From assembly GCA_016926115.1 (NCBI GenBank), contig JAFGPF010000027.1:1-62382 (forward strand): a stretch of 62,382 nt of DNA. Direction: 5' to 3'. Below, piece after piece: positions 49,289-60,031 of this stretch; the stretch's first letter is position 1; each line of letters begins with the position of its first letter. This DNA comes from Dehalococcoidales bacterium. GTDB lineage: Bacteria > Chloroflexota > Dehalococcoidia > Dehalococcoidales > RBG-16-60-22. The notes beneath the pieces were generated by a model, which ran no database searches, was not told where the DNA came from, and was given only the letters and a program-made list of their open reading frames with translations. Position numbers and translations under genes: made by a program.

Positions 49289-49952
49289 ATTGAGTATAAT
49301 AGTACATTTGTTCTATTATGTCAAGGGAAAAATGGCGGGGCTTTTACTTTTATTTTGTTACCATATCTTTATAAGTTATCAAGATTTTAATCTATGCCCC
49401 TGACCCCCTTCCCCTGGTAAAGGAAGGGGAAATTTTACAAATAATATAGTGCGTATTGGGTATTTTTTTATAAGGGCCATTGCCTAGAATGTCGGTAATA
49501 GACTCCGCCTCCTTTTGCCTCCCGGGGCGGTTTAAGTAACAAAGGGATAAGCTTTTGAAAATCCCCCTTAGTCCCCCTTTTTTCAAAGGGGGAAACTTGG
49601 GGGGTATTAAAATCCACCCTCTGTTTCTCCCTCCTTTACGAAAGGAGGGAGACGGGAAATGAGTGACAATAAGGTCCAGGGGATGAGCAGAGGATGTGAC
49701 CGGGCGGTTTGTGTGGGAATAGATAACATTCGTGGTGGTGGGGAGGTGGTCTGGATTCCCGTTTTCACGGGAATGACGTTATAGAAAAGAGGGAATGACG
49801 TTAGATAGAGATTGCCACGTCGCTACGCTCCTCGCAATGACGGAGGGACTCACCCTTTGAAAGACTCATGGTTCGACAGGCTCAACATGAGCGGGGTAAG
49901 GGGTCGGGGGGACTTGTAAAAACCGACCGGCAGGTACTAAACTGGGCATGAG
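49289..49952. repeat. 664-bp intergenic region of mixed short repeats
   Basis: No convincing gene. Contents: AAGGGG-type hairpins near 49400-49440; a CCCCCTTTTTTCAAAGGGGG palindrome near 49573; a TCCCTCCTTT / AAAGGAGGGA palindrome near 49626. A REP-like palindrome ATTCCCGT / ACGGGAAT lies at 49753-49777, and a block with TTCGACAGGCTCAACATGAG is at about 49872. These are dispersed repeat types, several of which recur in this window. Confidence 0.6.
49753..49777 (+). repeat. REP-like palindrome, copy 1
   Basis: 25 bases, arms ATTCCCGT / ACGGGAAT around TTTC, preceded by GG and followed by GAC. Identical copies are at 59182-59206 and 62007-62031, all in the same orientation. Confidence 0.85.
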
Positions 49953-50993
49953 TTGATTGAACGACTGAAAATCCGCGAGATGTACGAGGAGAGAGAGGAA
50001 AGTCTGTCTCCGCATGCCGTGAAAAGCCGGCTTTCGCAGGGCCGGCAGCGACCCGAGAGGCCGGACCCGGTGCGCACCGTTTTCCAGCGCGACCGCGACC
50101 GCATTATCCACAGCAAGTCGTTCCGCCGCCTCAAGCATAAAACTCAGGTATTCATCGCCCCTCTCGGTGACCACTATGTCACCCGGCTGACCCACACGCT
50201 GGAGGTCTCCCAGATTGCCCGCACCATATCGCGCGCCCTCAACCTCAACGAAGACCTTACGGAGGCGATAGCCCTCGGGCACGACCTGGGGCACACGCCC
50301 TTCGGGCACGTGGGCGAGGACGTGCTCGACGAACTATATCACGACGGCTTTCGCCACAACGAGCAGAGCCTGCGCGTGGTGGACTTCCTAGAGAAAGACG
50401 GGCGGGGACTCAACCTCACCCGGGAGGTCAGGGACGGCATCGTCAGCCATTCCAAGTCGAGCGTGGCCGTCCTCGGGGACGACTGGGGAGAGGTGAGTAC
50501 GCTGGAGGGAGAGGTCGTCAAGATATCGGACATGGTGGCATATATCAACCACGATATCGGCGACGCCATCCGGGCGGAAATACTTACCGAGCGCGACCTG
50601 CCCCTGGGAGCCGTCGAGGTCCTGGGACTTACCCATTCCCAGCGCATCAACACCATGGTCTGCGATATCATAGAAAGCTCGTGGGACGTCCGCAGTTGTG
50701 ATATAATAAGGGAAAGACCCGCGATTAAAATGAGTCCCCCGGTACTGAATGCAGCCAATATCCTGCGTGATTTTCTCTTCGAACGTGTCTATAATCCGCG
50801 TTCCGCGGAAGAGGAATCGCGGCGGGCGGAGGAGGCGGTGCGGTTTCTCTACCGGCACTTTAACGAACACAATGATAAACTACCGGCGGAATACCGTCTT
50901 CACAGCGACACCACCGAGCGGAGGGTCGTCGACTATATCGCCGGCATGACCGACCACTACGCCCTGCGGCTGGCGGAAGAACTAAAAAAATGA
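49953..50993 (+). CDS. dgt: Deoxyguanosinetriphosphate triphosphohydrolase-like protein
   Basis: A 346-residue HD-superfamily hydrolase (dNTP to deoxynucleoside plus tripolyphosphate). DRIIHSKSFRRLKHKTQVF, TRLTHTLEVSQIAR and the HD motif ALGHDLGHTPFGH are diagnostic. The TTG start at 49953 has a weak ribosome site; ATG 49980 is the alternative. Its stop overlaps the hisH start (ATGA). Confidence 0.92.
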   Translation: MIERLKIREMYEEREESLSPHAVKSRLSQGRQRPERPDPVRTVFQRDRDRIIHSKSFRRLKHKTQVFIAPLGDHYVTRLTHTLEVSQIARTISRALNLNEDLTEAIALGHDLGHTPFGHVGEDVLDELYHDGFRHNEQSLRVVDFLEKDGRGLNLTREVRDGIVSHSKSSVAVLGDDWGEVSTLEGEVVKISDMVAYINHDIGDAIRAEILTERDLPLGAVEVLGLTHSQRINTMVCDIIESSWDVRSCDIIRERPAIKMSPPVLNAANILRDFLFERVYNPRSAEEESRRAEEAVRFLYRHFNEHNDKLPAEYRLHSDTTERRVVDYIAGMTDHYALRLAEELKK

Positions 50994-51613
50994 TTACTAT
51001 AATCGACTATAACGCCGGAAATATCAAAAGCGTGCAGCGTGCCTGCGCGGAGGTCGGCGTGGAGGCAATCGTCACCGGCGACCCCGCCGCCGTTGCCGAA
51101 GCGGAAAAGATAATCTTTCCGGGAGTCGGCGCGGCCCCCAGCGCCATGGCGTACCTGAAAAAAACGGGGCTGGATACCGCCCTGAAAAACGCCTTCAAGG
51201 CGGGCAAGCCGATTCTGGGGATTTGCATCGGGGCGCAGATTATCCTGGAGAGTTCCGAGGAAGGCAATCAGGAATGCCTGGGACTGGTGCCGGGCAAGAC
51301 CGTGCGATTCAAGCTATCCGATAAGCTGCTCAAGATACCGCACATGGGCTGGAATGAGGTCAGGGTAATACAGTCCCACCCCCTGCTGGAAGGCATACAG
51401 CCGGGCGACGAGTTCTACTTCGTCCACTCTTACTACCCCCGGCCCGCCGATGAGAAAAACGTCTATGCCGTGTCCGGTCACGGCGTGGACTTCTGCTGCG
51501 CGCTGGGAAGCGGCAATATATTCGCCATGCAGTTCCACCCGGAAAAGAGCGGCAGGCCCGGCTTGCAGGTCCTGGAACGCTTCGCCCGGTGGGACGGTAA
51601 AAAGGGAGTATAA
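50990..51613 (+). CDS. hisH: Imidazole glycerol phosphate synthase, glutamine amidotransferase subunit
   Basis: A 207-residue class I glutaminase. Nucleophile Cys79 lies in ILGICIGAQ, and the His-Glu pair is in AMQFHPEKSG. It feeds ammonia to HisF for histidine and AICAR formation. The start overlaps dgt by four bases and hisF follows after nine bases; no other his genes are seen here. Confidence 0.94.
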   Translation: MITIIDYNAGNIKSVQRACAEVGVEAIVTGDPAAVAEAEKIIFPGVGAAPSAMAYLKKTGLDTALKNAFKAGKPILGICIGAQIILESSEEGNQECLGLVPGKTVRFKLSDKLLKIPHMGWNEVRVIQSHPLLEGIQPGDEFYFVHSYYPRPADEKNVYAVSGHGVDFCCALGSGNIFAMQFHPEKSGRPGLQVLERFARWDGKKGV

Positions 51614-51622
51614 TAAAAAACC

Positions 51623-52402
51623 ATGCTCAGTAAAAGACTGGTCGTATGCCTGGATGTCCGCGGCGGCAAGCTCGCCAAGAGCATCAAGTTCGTCGATACT
51701 AAAGATATCGGGGACCCTATTGCCAAGGCACGCCAGTACTACGAGGACGGGGTCGACGAGCTTGTCTTCTACGACATCACCGCCTCGCGGGAAAACCGGG
51801 ACATCATGATTCACTTCGTGGAGGAGGTCGCCCGCCAGATTTTCATCCCCTTCTCGGTGGGCGGGGGCATACGTTCCGTGGAAGACGCCACCAGGCTGCG
51901 TAATGCCGGCGCGGAAAAGGTAAACGTCAATACCGCCGCCGTCAAGCGCAAGGAGTTAATATCGGAGATAGCTGACGCCATCGGCTCGCAGAGCGCCATC
52001 CTCTCCATGGACATCAGGAAGGTGGAGCCGACCAGGGAGATGCCTTCGGGTTATGAAATCGTCGTCAACGGCGGCGTCACCCCCACGGGCATCGACGGCT
52101 TGTGGTGGGCCAAGGAGGGGGAGAGACTGGGCGCCGGTGAGCTGGTAATTAACTCAATCGATGCCGACGGCACCAAGGACGGCTATGAAATCAACCTCAC
52201 GCGGCTGATTGCCGAATCCGTTTCCATACCGGTCATCGCCTCGGGCGGGGCGGGCAAGCCGGAGCACCTCTACGACGTACTCACCGAGGGTCACGCCGAT
52301 GCCGCCCTGGTGGCTTCAATCGTCCACTACGGCGAGTACACCTGCCGCGACCTTAAGGAGTACCTGCACGACCGCGGCATCAAGATACGCATGAATTATT
52401 AG
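51623..52402 (+). CDS. hisF: Imidazole glycerol phosphate synthase cyclase subunit
   Basis: A 259-residue TIM barrel. Catalytic Asp residues are in VCLDVRGG and SMDIRKVE, and phosphate-binding GGGIRS and ASGGAGKP are present. Pairs with the HisH encoded just upstream. In the usual family the first motif reads VCLDVKDG, here VRGG; otherwise intact. Confidence 0.94.
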   Translation: MLSKRLVVCLDVRGGKLAKSIKFVDTKDIGDPIAKARQYYEDGVDELVFYDITASRENRDIMIHFVEEVARQIFIPFSVGGGIRSVEDATRLRNAGAEKVNVNTAAVKRKELISEIADAIGSQSAILSMDIRKVEPTREMPSGYEIVVNGGVTPTGIDGLWWAKEGERLGAGELVINSIDADGTKDGYEINLTRLIAESVSIPVIASGGAGKPEHLYDVLTEGHADAALVASIVHYGEYTCRDLKEYLHDRGIKIRMNY

Positions 52403-52495
52403 TCTGGCCATCGGTTTTCCTCATAAAGCGTTATATAAACAGGAAGCGTAATCCCTGAAAAAGTAGTATAATAGGTATCTATCTCATTATTTACC

Positions 52496-54259
52496 ATGAG
52501 CGCAATCGACGAAGTTAAACAGAAAACGGATATAGTCGAGGTTATCGGCCAGTACGCCACCCTTAAGAAGTCGGGGCGTAACCTTACGGCTTTATGCCCG
52601 TTCCACAGCGAGAAAAACCCGTCGTTTTACGTCTATCCAGAACAGCAGAGCTGGCACTGTTTCGGCGCGTGCAACACCGGCGGCGACGTTATATCCTTTA
52701 TCATGAAAAAGGAAGGGATGGACTTCGGCGAGGCGCTGCGCCTGCTGGCAGATAGAGCAGGCGTCACCCTGCCTTCTTACACAGCCCCGGACACCCGCAA
52801 AGAAGAGAAGGAAGAATATTTCCAGATTAACGAAGCTGCCGCCGTTTACTACCACAACCTGCTGCTCAACTCACCCGGCGCGGAAAAAGCCCGCCAGTAC
52901 GTGGAAAAACGGGGCTTTACTCAAAAGACCGTCGCCGATTTTCAACTTGGTTTCAGTCTGGACGCATGGGAGGCTTTGAAGGAATATCTCAAAGAGAAAG
53001 GCTACAGCGAAGAACTTATACTCGCCGCCGGGCTGCTTTACGAATCGGAGGACGGCAAGACCCACGACCGCTTTCGCGGCAAGCTGATGTTCCCCATCCG
53101 CGATATCCGGGGGCACGTCACCGGCTTCGGGGCGCGCGTCCTGGACGATTCGCTGCCCAAGTACGTGAACTCCCCCCAGACCCCTACCTTCGATAAGAGC
53201 GGCACGGTGTACGCCATCGACCGCGCCGCCTCCGAGATAAGGAAGCAGGACGCCGCCATCGTCATGGAAGGTTACATGGACGTCATCACCGCCCACCAGA
53301 ACGGCATTGCCAACGCGGTCGCCTCCATGGGGACGGCCATCACGGACACGCAGGTCAATATCCTGAAAAAGCTCAGTAAAAACCTAGTGCTCGCCATGGA
53401 CGCCGACGCCGCCGGTGAAGAAGCCATGCTGCGTACCGTGGGCTACGAGAACATATTGAACGCGGAAATGCGAGTAATCGTCATGCCGGCAGGCAAAGAC
53501 CCGGACGACGTTATTAAAGAGGATATCAAGGCATGGCAGGACATGGTGGCTAAAGCCATGCCGATTGTCGACTTTACGTTTGAAAAGACCATATGCTCGC
53601 TGGACCTGACCACCGCCCGGGACAAGTCGCACGCCGTGGACAGGCTCCTGCCCATCGCGGCGGCGATTCACGACCCCATCCGCCAGGCGCATTACCTACA
53701 GAAGCTGGCGGGACTGGTAAACGTTGATATTAATACTATTAAGGCATCATTAAGCCAGTTGAAAAAACCCGCCGCCCGGCAGCGGACATCCGCCGCGAAA
53801 CCGGCGAAACCCATACAGACCGCACGACCGCTGGGGTCCACATCGGTGGAGGAATACCTGCTGGCGCTGCTCCTGCAACATCCCGAGTTCAAAAGCGAAA
53901 TCGCCGACCTCTCTCCCGAATATTTCGAGAGCAGTGAAAACCGGGAGATATTCGGCGCCTGGCAGCAGGTCGCGGACGTGGTTTCACTGAAAGACAAACT
54001 GGACCCCGCCCTGCACGAGCGGATTGATGTTATAATGAACAGGAAGCTGCTGGAAACCAGGAACGACGTCGAGCGCAAGCTTAGCGACAGCATTATGCGC
54101 CTCAAGGAAAGGCATCTTAAGAATATGGCGGCACGGAAAGCCGAATCCGGTAATACCGATACCGACCCCGCCCGGCTGGAAGAAGACCTGAAAATCAGCG
54201 AGCAGTTGAAAGAACTGGATGCCCGCAAAGGCAAGAAACGAACGGGAGCAAGGAGATAG
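52496..54259 (+). CDS. dnaG: DNA primase DnaG
   Basis: A 587-residue primase. The zinc domain has [17 protein letters not shown] then [11 protein letters not shown], with a CxxxC spacing seen in Chloroflexi in place of CxxC. The catalytic Toprim domain includes [15 protein letters not shown] and [11 protein letters not shown] linker precedes the C-terminal helicase-binding domain. TATAAT at 52467-52472 lies 23 bases before the ATG. rpoD follows after two bases. Confidence 0.96.
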   Translation: MSAIDEVKQKTDIVEVIGQYATLKKSGRNLTALCPFHSEKNPSFYVYPEQQSWHCFGACNTGGDVISFIMKKEGMDFGEALRLLADRAGVTLPSYTAPDTRKEEKEEYFQINEAAAVYYHNLLLNSPGAEKARQYVEKRGFTQKTVADFQLGFSLDAWEALKEYLKEKGYSEELILAAGLLYESEDGKTHDRFRGKLMFPIRDIRGHVTGFGARVLDDSLPKYVNSPQTPTFDKSGTVYAIDRAASEIRKQDAAIVMEGYMDVITAHQNGIANAVASMGTAITDTQVNILKKLSKNLVLAMDADAAGEEAMLRTVGYENILNAEMRVIVMPAGKDPDDVIKEDIKAWQDMVAKAMPIVDFTFEKTICSLDLTTARDKSHAVDRLLPIAAAIHDPIRQAHYLQKLAGLVNVDINTIKASLSQLKKPAARQRTSAAKPAKPIQTARPLGSTSVEEYLLALLLQHPEFKSEIADLSPEYFESSENREIFGAWQQVADVVSLKDKLDPALHERIDVIMNRKLLETRNDVERKLSDSIMRLKERHLKNMAARKAESGNTDTDPARLEEDLKISEQLKELDARKGKKRTGARR

Positions 54260-54261
54260 CT

Positions 54262-55806
54262 ATGGGAAAAGACAAAGACGATATGGATACGCTGCATAAC
54301 CGCGAGAACTTCGAGAGTATGCCCCCACATGAAATACTGAATTCCGGGGCAAAGTCGGACTCGATGTATAACAAGCCAGCGAAACCCGACGAGGAAACAG
54401 ACGACGAAGATTCCTCCGACGACAATGAAACATGGTCGAAGACCAAGAGCATCGATGAAGATGACAATGACGACTCCTCGCTGGAACTGGAACTTGACGT
54501 GGCCGCGGAAGATGCCGCCGAGCAGGATATCACCGACGACCCCGTGCGCATCTACCTCCACGAAATCGGCCGGGTGCATCTCCTTACCGCCGATGATGAA
54601 AAGACGCTCGCCAAGCAGATGGAAGAGGGCAAGCTCATCGACGACATCAAGCAGGAATACTCCCAGAAACACGGCCGGCAACCCGCCGCCACCGATATCA
54701 TACTGGTCATGCTCCAGAGGCTGGGGCAGTCCGCCCGGCTCGTTCACCTGCTCCAGGAACAGCTCGGCCTGCCGCAGACGGAAGGACTGATTAAGAGTAT
54801 CTATAACGATAGACTGCAAGAGACCATCGATAACGCCATCGATCCCCAGATTATCCACGATATCTCCACCCGACTCGATAATACGGTCACGGAAACGGAA
54901 GAGATGCTGATTAACCTCTCGCTGGGCAGTCGGTTGATTCCCCAGGAGGTCCGCGACTCTATCGATAAAAAAATCAAGTTCACGGACATCGACAGTCTGG
55001 CATCGGACCCTTCGTTTATTTTCACCGTCCAGGCTAACGAAAACCGCTTCTCGGCGTACTTCGCGGAGATTATCCGCGACGGCAAGAAGGCGGGAAGGCA
55101 CCTCATCGAAGCCAACCTGCGACTGGTGGTCAGCGTCGCCAAGAAGCACATCGGCAGGGGCATGTCGCTCCTCGACCTCATCCAGGAAGGCAATATCGGT
55201 CTGATGCGCGCCGTGGAAAAGTTCGACTACCGCAAGGGCTATAAATTCAGCACCTACGCCACCTGGTGGATACGCCAGGCGCTGACCCGCGCCATCGCCG
55301 ACCAGGCACGCACCATCCGCATCCCGGTGCACATGGTGGAGACGATTAACCGCCTCCTCCGCATCAGCCGCCGCCTTGCGCAGGAGTACGGACGGGAACC
55401 CACCTCCCGGGAAATCGCCAAGGAGATGGAGGTGTCCTCGGAGAAGGTCAGGGAAATCGTCAAGGTATCACAGCTGCCCATATCTCTGGAATCGCCCATC
55501 GGCGAGGAAGAAGACAGCCCGCTGGGCAACTCAATCGAGGACAGGAACGCCCTGCCGCCGGTGGATATCGCCTCCAAGCAGCTCCTCAAGGAGCAAATCG
55601 AAGACGTCCTGGGCACGCTGACCCCCCGCGAGCAGCGCGTCCTCCAGTTGAGATTCGGGTTGGAAGACGGGCGCTCACGCACGCTTGAGGAAGTGGGCGT
55701 GGAGTTCAACGTCACCCGCGAGCGCATCCGCCAGATTGAGGCTAAAGCATTGAGAAAGCTGCGCCATCCGAGCCGCAGTCGCAAGCTCAAGGACTACCTG
55801 GAATAA
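54262..55806 (+). CDS. rpoD: RNA polymerase primary sigma factor RpoD
   Basis: A 514-residue sigma-70. It has a very acidic N-terminus ([16 protein letters not shown]), region 1.2 ([17 protein letters not shown]), and region 2 with [20 protein letters not shown]. Region 3 includes [13 protein letters not shown], and region 4 includes [20 protein letters not shown]. The dnaG-rpoD order is the usual macromolecular-synthesis arrangement. AAGGAG precedes the ATG. The stop TAA overlaps the ATG of the broken HNH gene. Confidence 0.97.
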   Translation: MGKDKDDMDTLHNRENFESMPPHEILNSGAKSDSMYNKPAKPDEETDDEDSSDDNETWSKTKSIDEDDNDDSSLELELDVAAEDAAEQDITDDPVRIYLHEIGRVHLLTADDEKTLAKQMEEGKLIDDIKQEYSQKHGRQPAATDIILVMLQRLGQSARLVHLLQEQLGLPQTEGLIKSIYNDRLQETIDNAIDPQIIHDISTRLDNTVTETEEMLINLSLGSRLIPQEVRDSIDKKIKFTDIDSLASDPSFIFTVQANENRFSAYFAEIIRDGKKAGRHLIEANLRLVVSVAKKHIGRGMSLLDLIQEGNIGLMRAVEKFDYRKGYKFSTYATWWIRQALTRAIADQARTIRIPVHMVETINRLLRISRRLAQEYGREPTSREIAKEMEVSSEKVREIVKVSQLPISLESPIGEEEDSPLGNSIEDRNALPPVDIASKQLLKEQIEDVLGTLTPREQRVLQLRFGLEDGRSRTLEEVGVEFNVTRERIRQIEAKALRKLRHPSRSRKLKDYLE

Positions 55807-56469
55807 TGAGGTTATCTTTTTAAACAGTGCTATCTATGCGGAGCACGATTAATAAAGAATGTCAATAAGAGTAAAGACCACGTCCCGCCAGATTGTTTTT
55901 TCCCATCAGGCACGCAACATTTGATTACTGTCTCCTGTTGTACTAAGTGCAATAAGGAATACAAACCGCTTGATGAAAGGATGAGAGACTACATTGCCGG
56001 TCTCTGTCCATTATCATCCGAACCCATTGAAAAAGGCCGACGTGCCGTTACAAGAAGTAATATTTTGTCAAAGGAATACCTCTCTCACACAAAATCACAC
56101 CCAACTTTAATCGATGATGATGGACAGCCAAGGTTATTGTTCTATTTCGATAATGAAGAATTAAACAAATGGCTAAGCCGGATTGTTAAAGGGCTTTTTT
56201 ATCATGAAAACCATCGAAGTATTAGCCACACAGCCATAATTACAGCTAAAGCCCTACCCAAAATACAACCACAACCAAGTGATACATTCCCTTATGAGAA
56301 AGGTCTCGAACGTCGTCCTTATTTTATTTATGGGGTGGTTCCCGATGATAATGATGTAGATAAAGAGCATTGGGTTTTAATATTTTATGACAAGATAGTC
56401 TTTCTGGCGACTGTATATACACCACAGACTACTCTCACTAACACGGAAAATAAACGGGCCAAGCTGTAA
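55806..56469 (+). pseudogene. HNH-type protein broken by a one-base frameshift
   Basis: From about 55810 the frame encodes KQCYLCGARL, SKDHVPPDCFFP and VSCCTKCNKEYKPLDE, the zinc-binding HNH module with CxxC, DH and CxxC. About 150 more residues follow, ending KRAKL. There is no ATG, GTG or TTG before the HNH motif: the first in-frame TTG (55921) lies in its middle. An ATG at 55806 overlaps the rpoD stop and would give MRLSFKQCYLCG if the T5 run at 55817-55821 had four T. Hence a frameshift (natural, programmed or a read error). AT-rich and probably acquired. Confidence 0.7.
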
Positions 56470-56519
56470 ATGACACTGGGCGGTTTGGGTGGGAAAAGAT
56501 GAGAAACGAGGGGTAAGGG

Positions 56520-56650
56520 GAGTGGTTTTTACCTCACCCCCTTGATCCCCCTCTCCAATCAGAAGGATTTTCCGAGTCGATTGATAATTTGATTGGAGAG
56601 GGGGAGATATTTCTTAGAAAGAGGGGCTTTGCCCCTCTTAAACACCCCTT
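56520..56650. repeat. Dispersed palindromic repeat unit
   Basis: Holds CTCTCCAATC / GATTGGAGAG inverted arms about 40 bases apart, a CCTCACCCCCTTGATCCCCC block (the end module in inverse orientation), and an AAGAGGGGC / GCCCCTCTT hairpin near 56620-56640. The same module set occurs elsewhere in this window. Confidence 0.65.
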
Positions 56651-56711
56651 CTATACAACAGAGAGGAACAAGCCGCCGTAGAAAGCTGACGGTCACCCGA
56701 ACGTCCCTCCC

Positions 56712-57410
56712 TTACTGCTTTAGGGAAGCGGGCTTCTTCTTGCCTATGCGCGTGTAGAGCTCCTCCGGTATATCCGCGGGGTCCTTGTAAAAGACGAACC
56801 GGCAGGACTCGTTGTATATCGGTTCGGTCACCAGGTGGACCGACCCGAAATCGCCGGTCCTTTCTATGTCCAGCGCCTCCATAATCGGACAGTGCACGCA
56901 GTAGATGGGGAAGTCTTTCATCCCCCAGGTAATGCGGTGGGGCTCCTTGACCCTCGCCAGTCCGACCTCAGGCTTGTAACCGCCTTTCTGGATAATCCTC
57001 TCACCGGAACCGCACGGCTGCATGGTGATGCTGACCTTCTCGTCGTCTTCTTCGATTTTAATCGGCTGCAGGTGCCCGCGCAGTCCCCCGACCATGTTTA
57101 CTACCCGGGCACGGAAGTCGGTCTCCTTAGACGGTATAAAGGCTATCTTGGACTCGATGGTATGCGCCTGCCGTTCTGCTTCCTCGACGGCGTCGATGCC
57201 GTATTTTTCGTAGATATACGTTTGCAGGCCGGTAACCCAGGTCATGTAGCCGTCATGGAGGTGGTTAAACTCCCGGTACATACGTTCGGCAAGCTCTTTA
57301 GCCTTCTTCTTGTCCCCGGCGTCGATTGTTTCCAGCAAAACGTCCAGCGTACGCCTTCCCATTTCCTCGAGTTCTTTGTCGGTAAATACTCTTTTGCCTT
57401 TCATAGACAT
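56712..57410 (-). CDS. Conserved-looking protein with CxxC motif, unknown
   Basis: A 232-residue soluble protein. The N-terminal half is helical (TLDVLLETIDAGDKKKAKEL; EFNHLHDGYMTWVTGLQTYI). The C-terminal half has MQPCGSGERI and FPIYCVHCPIMEAL, potential metal ligands with the preceding His residues. Not recognised. AAAGGAGAT lies before ATG 57410, 16 bases downstream of the ffh stop, so it is co-transcribed with ffh. Confidence 0.55.
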   Translation of the reverse strand: MSMKGKRVFTDKELEEMGRRTLDVLLETIDAGDKKKAKELAERMYREFNHLHDGYMTWVTGLQTYIYEKYGIDAVEEAERQAHTIESKIAFIPSKETDFRARVVNMVGGLRGHLQPIKIEEDDEKVSITMQPCGSGERIIQKGGYKPEVGLARVKEPHRITWGMKDFPIYCVHCPIMEALDIERTGDFGSVHLVTEPIYNESCRFVFYKDPADIPEELYTRIGKKKPASLKQ

Positions 57411-57426
57411 CCGTATCTCCTTTGCT

Positions 57427-58758
57427 TTACTTGAACATCCCCATGATGTTCTTCGGCAGTTTGCCTTTGGCACCCAGTTTCATGAACTTCTGCATCTGCT
57501 GGAACTGACCGAGCAACTGATTGACGTCGCTGGTGCGTGTGCCGCTGCCGCCGGCGATGCGCCGCCTTCGACTACCCCCGATAATGGCCGGATTCTGCCT
57601 TTCCTGCGGAGTCATCGAGAGGATGATAGCCTCAACCTTTTTAAGCTGCGCTTCCTGAGCGCCGTCCGGCAGCTTGCTGGCAATCTTCGACATCCCCGGC
57701 AGCATGTCGGCAAGCTGGGCTATGGGCCCCATGCTCTTGATGGCTTTAAGCTGCTCCAGGAAGTCCTCCAAATTGAAACTAGCCGTCTTTACCTTTCTCT
57801 GGAGCTCCTGCGTCTTCTTTTCGTCGAGGGTCTTTTCTGCCTTTTCGATGAAGGTCAGGACGTCGCCCATGCCCAGTATCCGTGAAGCCAGCCTATCGGG
57901 GTGGTAAGGCTCCAGGGCGTCCGCTTTTTCCCCGATGCCGATGAATTTAATCGGCACGCCGCTTACCCACCGAATGGATAATGCCGCCCCGCCACGCGCG
58001 TCGCCGTCCATCTTGGTCAGCACGAGTCCGGTTACGTCCACCCGCTTATGAAATTCCTCCGCCACCCGCACGGCGTCCTGCCCGGTCATGGCGTCCACGA
58101 CGAGCAGCACTTCATGGGGTTTCAACACTTTTTCGACCTGCTCCAGTTCCTTCATCATTTCGTCGTCGATGTGCAGTCGGCCCGCCGTATCGACGATCAC
58201 GTAAGTCGCCGCCAGCTTCTTGGCCTGGGACATGGCGTGAGCGCAGATGTCCTTGCTAGACGTCTTGGGGTCTTCGCTGTACACCGGCACATCCAGCTGT
58301 TTGCCCAGCGTAAGGAGTTGTTCGATGGCGGCGGGACGGCGGTTGTCCGCGGCTACCAGCAGCGGTTTCTGACCGGCGTGCTTGAGGTGGAGGGCAAGCT
58401 TGGCGGCGGTAGTTGTCTTGCCGCTGCCCTGCAAGCCCGCCATCATGATAACGGAGGGGGGCTGTGAGGCGGCAGCCAGCCGACTGCCTTCGCCGTCGCC
58501 GAGGGTAGTGATTAGCTCTTCATTGACTATCTTGATAATCTGCTGGGCGGGCGTGAGGCTCTCCATGACATCCTTGCCGACGGAGCGTTCCTTGACGCGG
58601 GTGGTAAAGTCCTTGACCACCTTGAAATTAACATCCGCCTCCAGGAGCGCCAGACGCACCTGCCGCAGGGCTTCATCGATGTCTTTTTCGGTCAGCTTGC
58701 CGCGGTTTCCCAGCAGGCGAAAGACGTTACCGAGTTTTTTACTTAAGATTTCAAACAT
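57427..58758 (-). CDS. ffh: Signal recognition particle GTPase Ffh
   Basis: A 443-residue SRP54. N domain, then the G domain with GLQGSGKTTTAAKLA, DTAGRLHIDDEMM and TKMDGDARGG, then the Met-rich M domain (MGPIAQLADMLPGM, MTPQERQNPAIIGGSRRRRIA) cited as separate segments. It binds signal sequences and SRP RNA, with FtsY as receptor (60032-61012). No SRP RNA gene was identified. Confidence 0.97.
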   Translation of the reverse strand: MFEILSKKLGNVFRLLGNRGKLTEKDIDEALRQVRLALLEADVNFKVVKDFTTRVKERSVGKDVMESLTPAQQIIKIVNEELITTLGDGEGSRLAAASQPPSVIMMAGLQGSGKTTTAAKLALHLKHAGQKPLLVAADNRRPAAIEQLLTLGKQLDVPVYSEDPKTSSKDICAHAMSQAKKLAATYVIVDTAGRLHIDDEMMKELEQVEKVLKPHEVLLVVDAMTGQDAVRVAEEFHKRVDVTGLVLTKMDGDARGGAALSIRWVSGVPIKFIGIGEKADALEPYHPDRLASRILGMGDVLTFIEKAEKTLDEKKTQELQRKVKTASFNLEDFLEQLKAIKSMGPIAQLADMLPGMSKIASKLPDGAQEAQLKKVEAIILSMTPQERQNPAIIGGSRRRRIAGGSGTRTSDVNQLLGQFQQMQKFMKLGAKGKLPKNIMGMFK

Positions 58759-59404
58759 GACAGTCTAATTGTAAGGGGAGAGGGGGGAGGGGGTCAAGCC
58801 AGATTTATCCTCCCCTCCCCCCTCGCAAGTTATCTATTCCCACCCTGACCACCCTCGTACCATCGGCGGCTTATCCCGGGGTGAAAATCCCTCTCTAACT
58901 CTCCCTTTTCCAAAGGGAGAGGATGACCATGCTAACCGCATGATTACAGTTCTTTGCGAACCTGTTTCCCTCCTTTCTAAGGAGGGATTAAGAGAGAATT
59001 AATATGGGGTGTTTAAGAGGGGCGAAGCCCGGGGCGAAAATCCCTCTCTAACTCTCCCTTTTCCAAAGGGAGACGACCCATTGTTCAAGAAGCGTTGCCC
59101 CCCTTTGAAAAAGTCACGATTCACTCCGTTTATACGGGATTCCGTATAAAACCTGAAGGGGATTAAGGGGTATTTACTACTGGATTCCCGTTTTCACGGG
59201 AATGACATGGGAGCAAGCTAAAAGCGGGGCGTGTAAGAGGGGCTGCGCCCCTCTTTCTTTTTCTTCCCCCTCTCCTGATAACCTTGCCAGGAGAGGGGGA
59301 CAGAGGGGGTGAGGTACATAAATCCTCTCCCAGTATTTCTTAATACATGCCCAAAAGTGCTACAATAACGTCACATTGAGCAAGTAAAGCAGGAGGTACG
59401 TAAA
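58759..59404. repeat. 646-bp intergenic region packed with dispersed repeats
   Basis: No gene seen. It holds a 43-bp direct repeat (58878-58920 and 59031-59073, differing at one position near the start), each with CTTTTCCAAAGGGAGA. A CCTCCTTTCTAAGGAGG palindrome lies near 58971, and a GGGATTCCGT/ACGG pair near 59150. REP copy 2 (59182-59206), an AAGAGGGGC / GCCCCTCTT hairpin near 59225-59245 and the GAGGGGGACAGAGGGGGTG block near 59292 follow. The last part supplies no direct ribosome site; the cupin uses AGGAGGT. Confidence 0.65.
59182..59206 (+). repeat. REP-like palindrome, copy 2
   Basis: Identical 25 bases to 49753-49777. Confidence 0.85.
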
Positions 59405-59857
59405 ATGGCGGAGAGGAAATACGAGAAATACATCCTGACCGATTTGAAACTCCCTGAAGGAGGGGCGGAAAGAGACGAGGAGTATCATTACAACGATAGG
59501 GCGACCCGCATCCTGTGGCTGGAAGACGAGATACTGAAAGGGGCCTTCAGCGTCATCTGCTCCTGGTACTGGAAAGCCACGGAAAAAGAAGGCTCCCCGT
59601 CCCACGTGCACGACTTCGACGAGGTGGTCGGCTTCCTGGGCAGCGATTACAGGAATCCTTCTGATTTGGGCGGCGAGGTGGAGTTCTGGCTGGAGGACGA
59701 AAAATACCTGCTCACCAAGAGCTGCCTCATCTACGCCCCCAAAGGCATGAGACACTGTCCCCTGCGGGTAACCAGGGTCGACCGTCCTTTTATGTTCCTC
59801 GCCTTTTCAATGACCCCCAAGTACGTCAAGGACGGCGTTATCTGGGCATCGTCCTGA
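59405..59857 (+). CDS. Cupin-like protein, paralogue
   Basis: A 150-residue protein sharing HVHDFDEVVGFLG and APKGMRHCPL with the cupin at 30424. The metal site would be the two His and an acidic residue of HVHDFDE. The N-terminus KYEKYILTDLKLPEGG is specific. GCAGGAGGT precedes the ATG by eight bases. Reaction unknown. Confidence 0.75.
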   Translation: MAERKYEKYILTDLKLPEGGAERDEEYHYNDRATRILWLEDEILKGAFSVICSWYWKATEKEGSPSHVHDFDEVVGFLGSDYRNPSDLGGEVEFWLEDEKYLLTKSCLIYAPKGMRHCPLRVTRVDRPFMFLAFSMTPKYVKDGVIWASS

Positions 59858-60031
59858 ACCGAAACCTCTTTTTGCCCGAGATTTTCAGCTTTATCCTGAG
59901 AGTTTCTTTTTTTGTCACCCTGAGTCCGCCGGAGGCGGGCGTGAGGGTCTCGTGGAGGACAATAACATACCCCCAACCGGCACAACCCTGAGATTCTTAC
60001 GTCGTCCTTCACAGGTGAAGGACTCCTCAGA

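Noticed and set aside
49389..49586. Minus-strand frame of 64 codons in the repeat region
   Set aside because: It overlaps dispersed repeats, with composition dictated by them, and lacks a ribosome site.
53692..55332. A 546-codon frame antisense to dnaG and rpoD
   Set aside because: It crosses two well-identified genes on the other strand and shows no ribosome site or recognisable motif.
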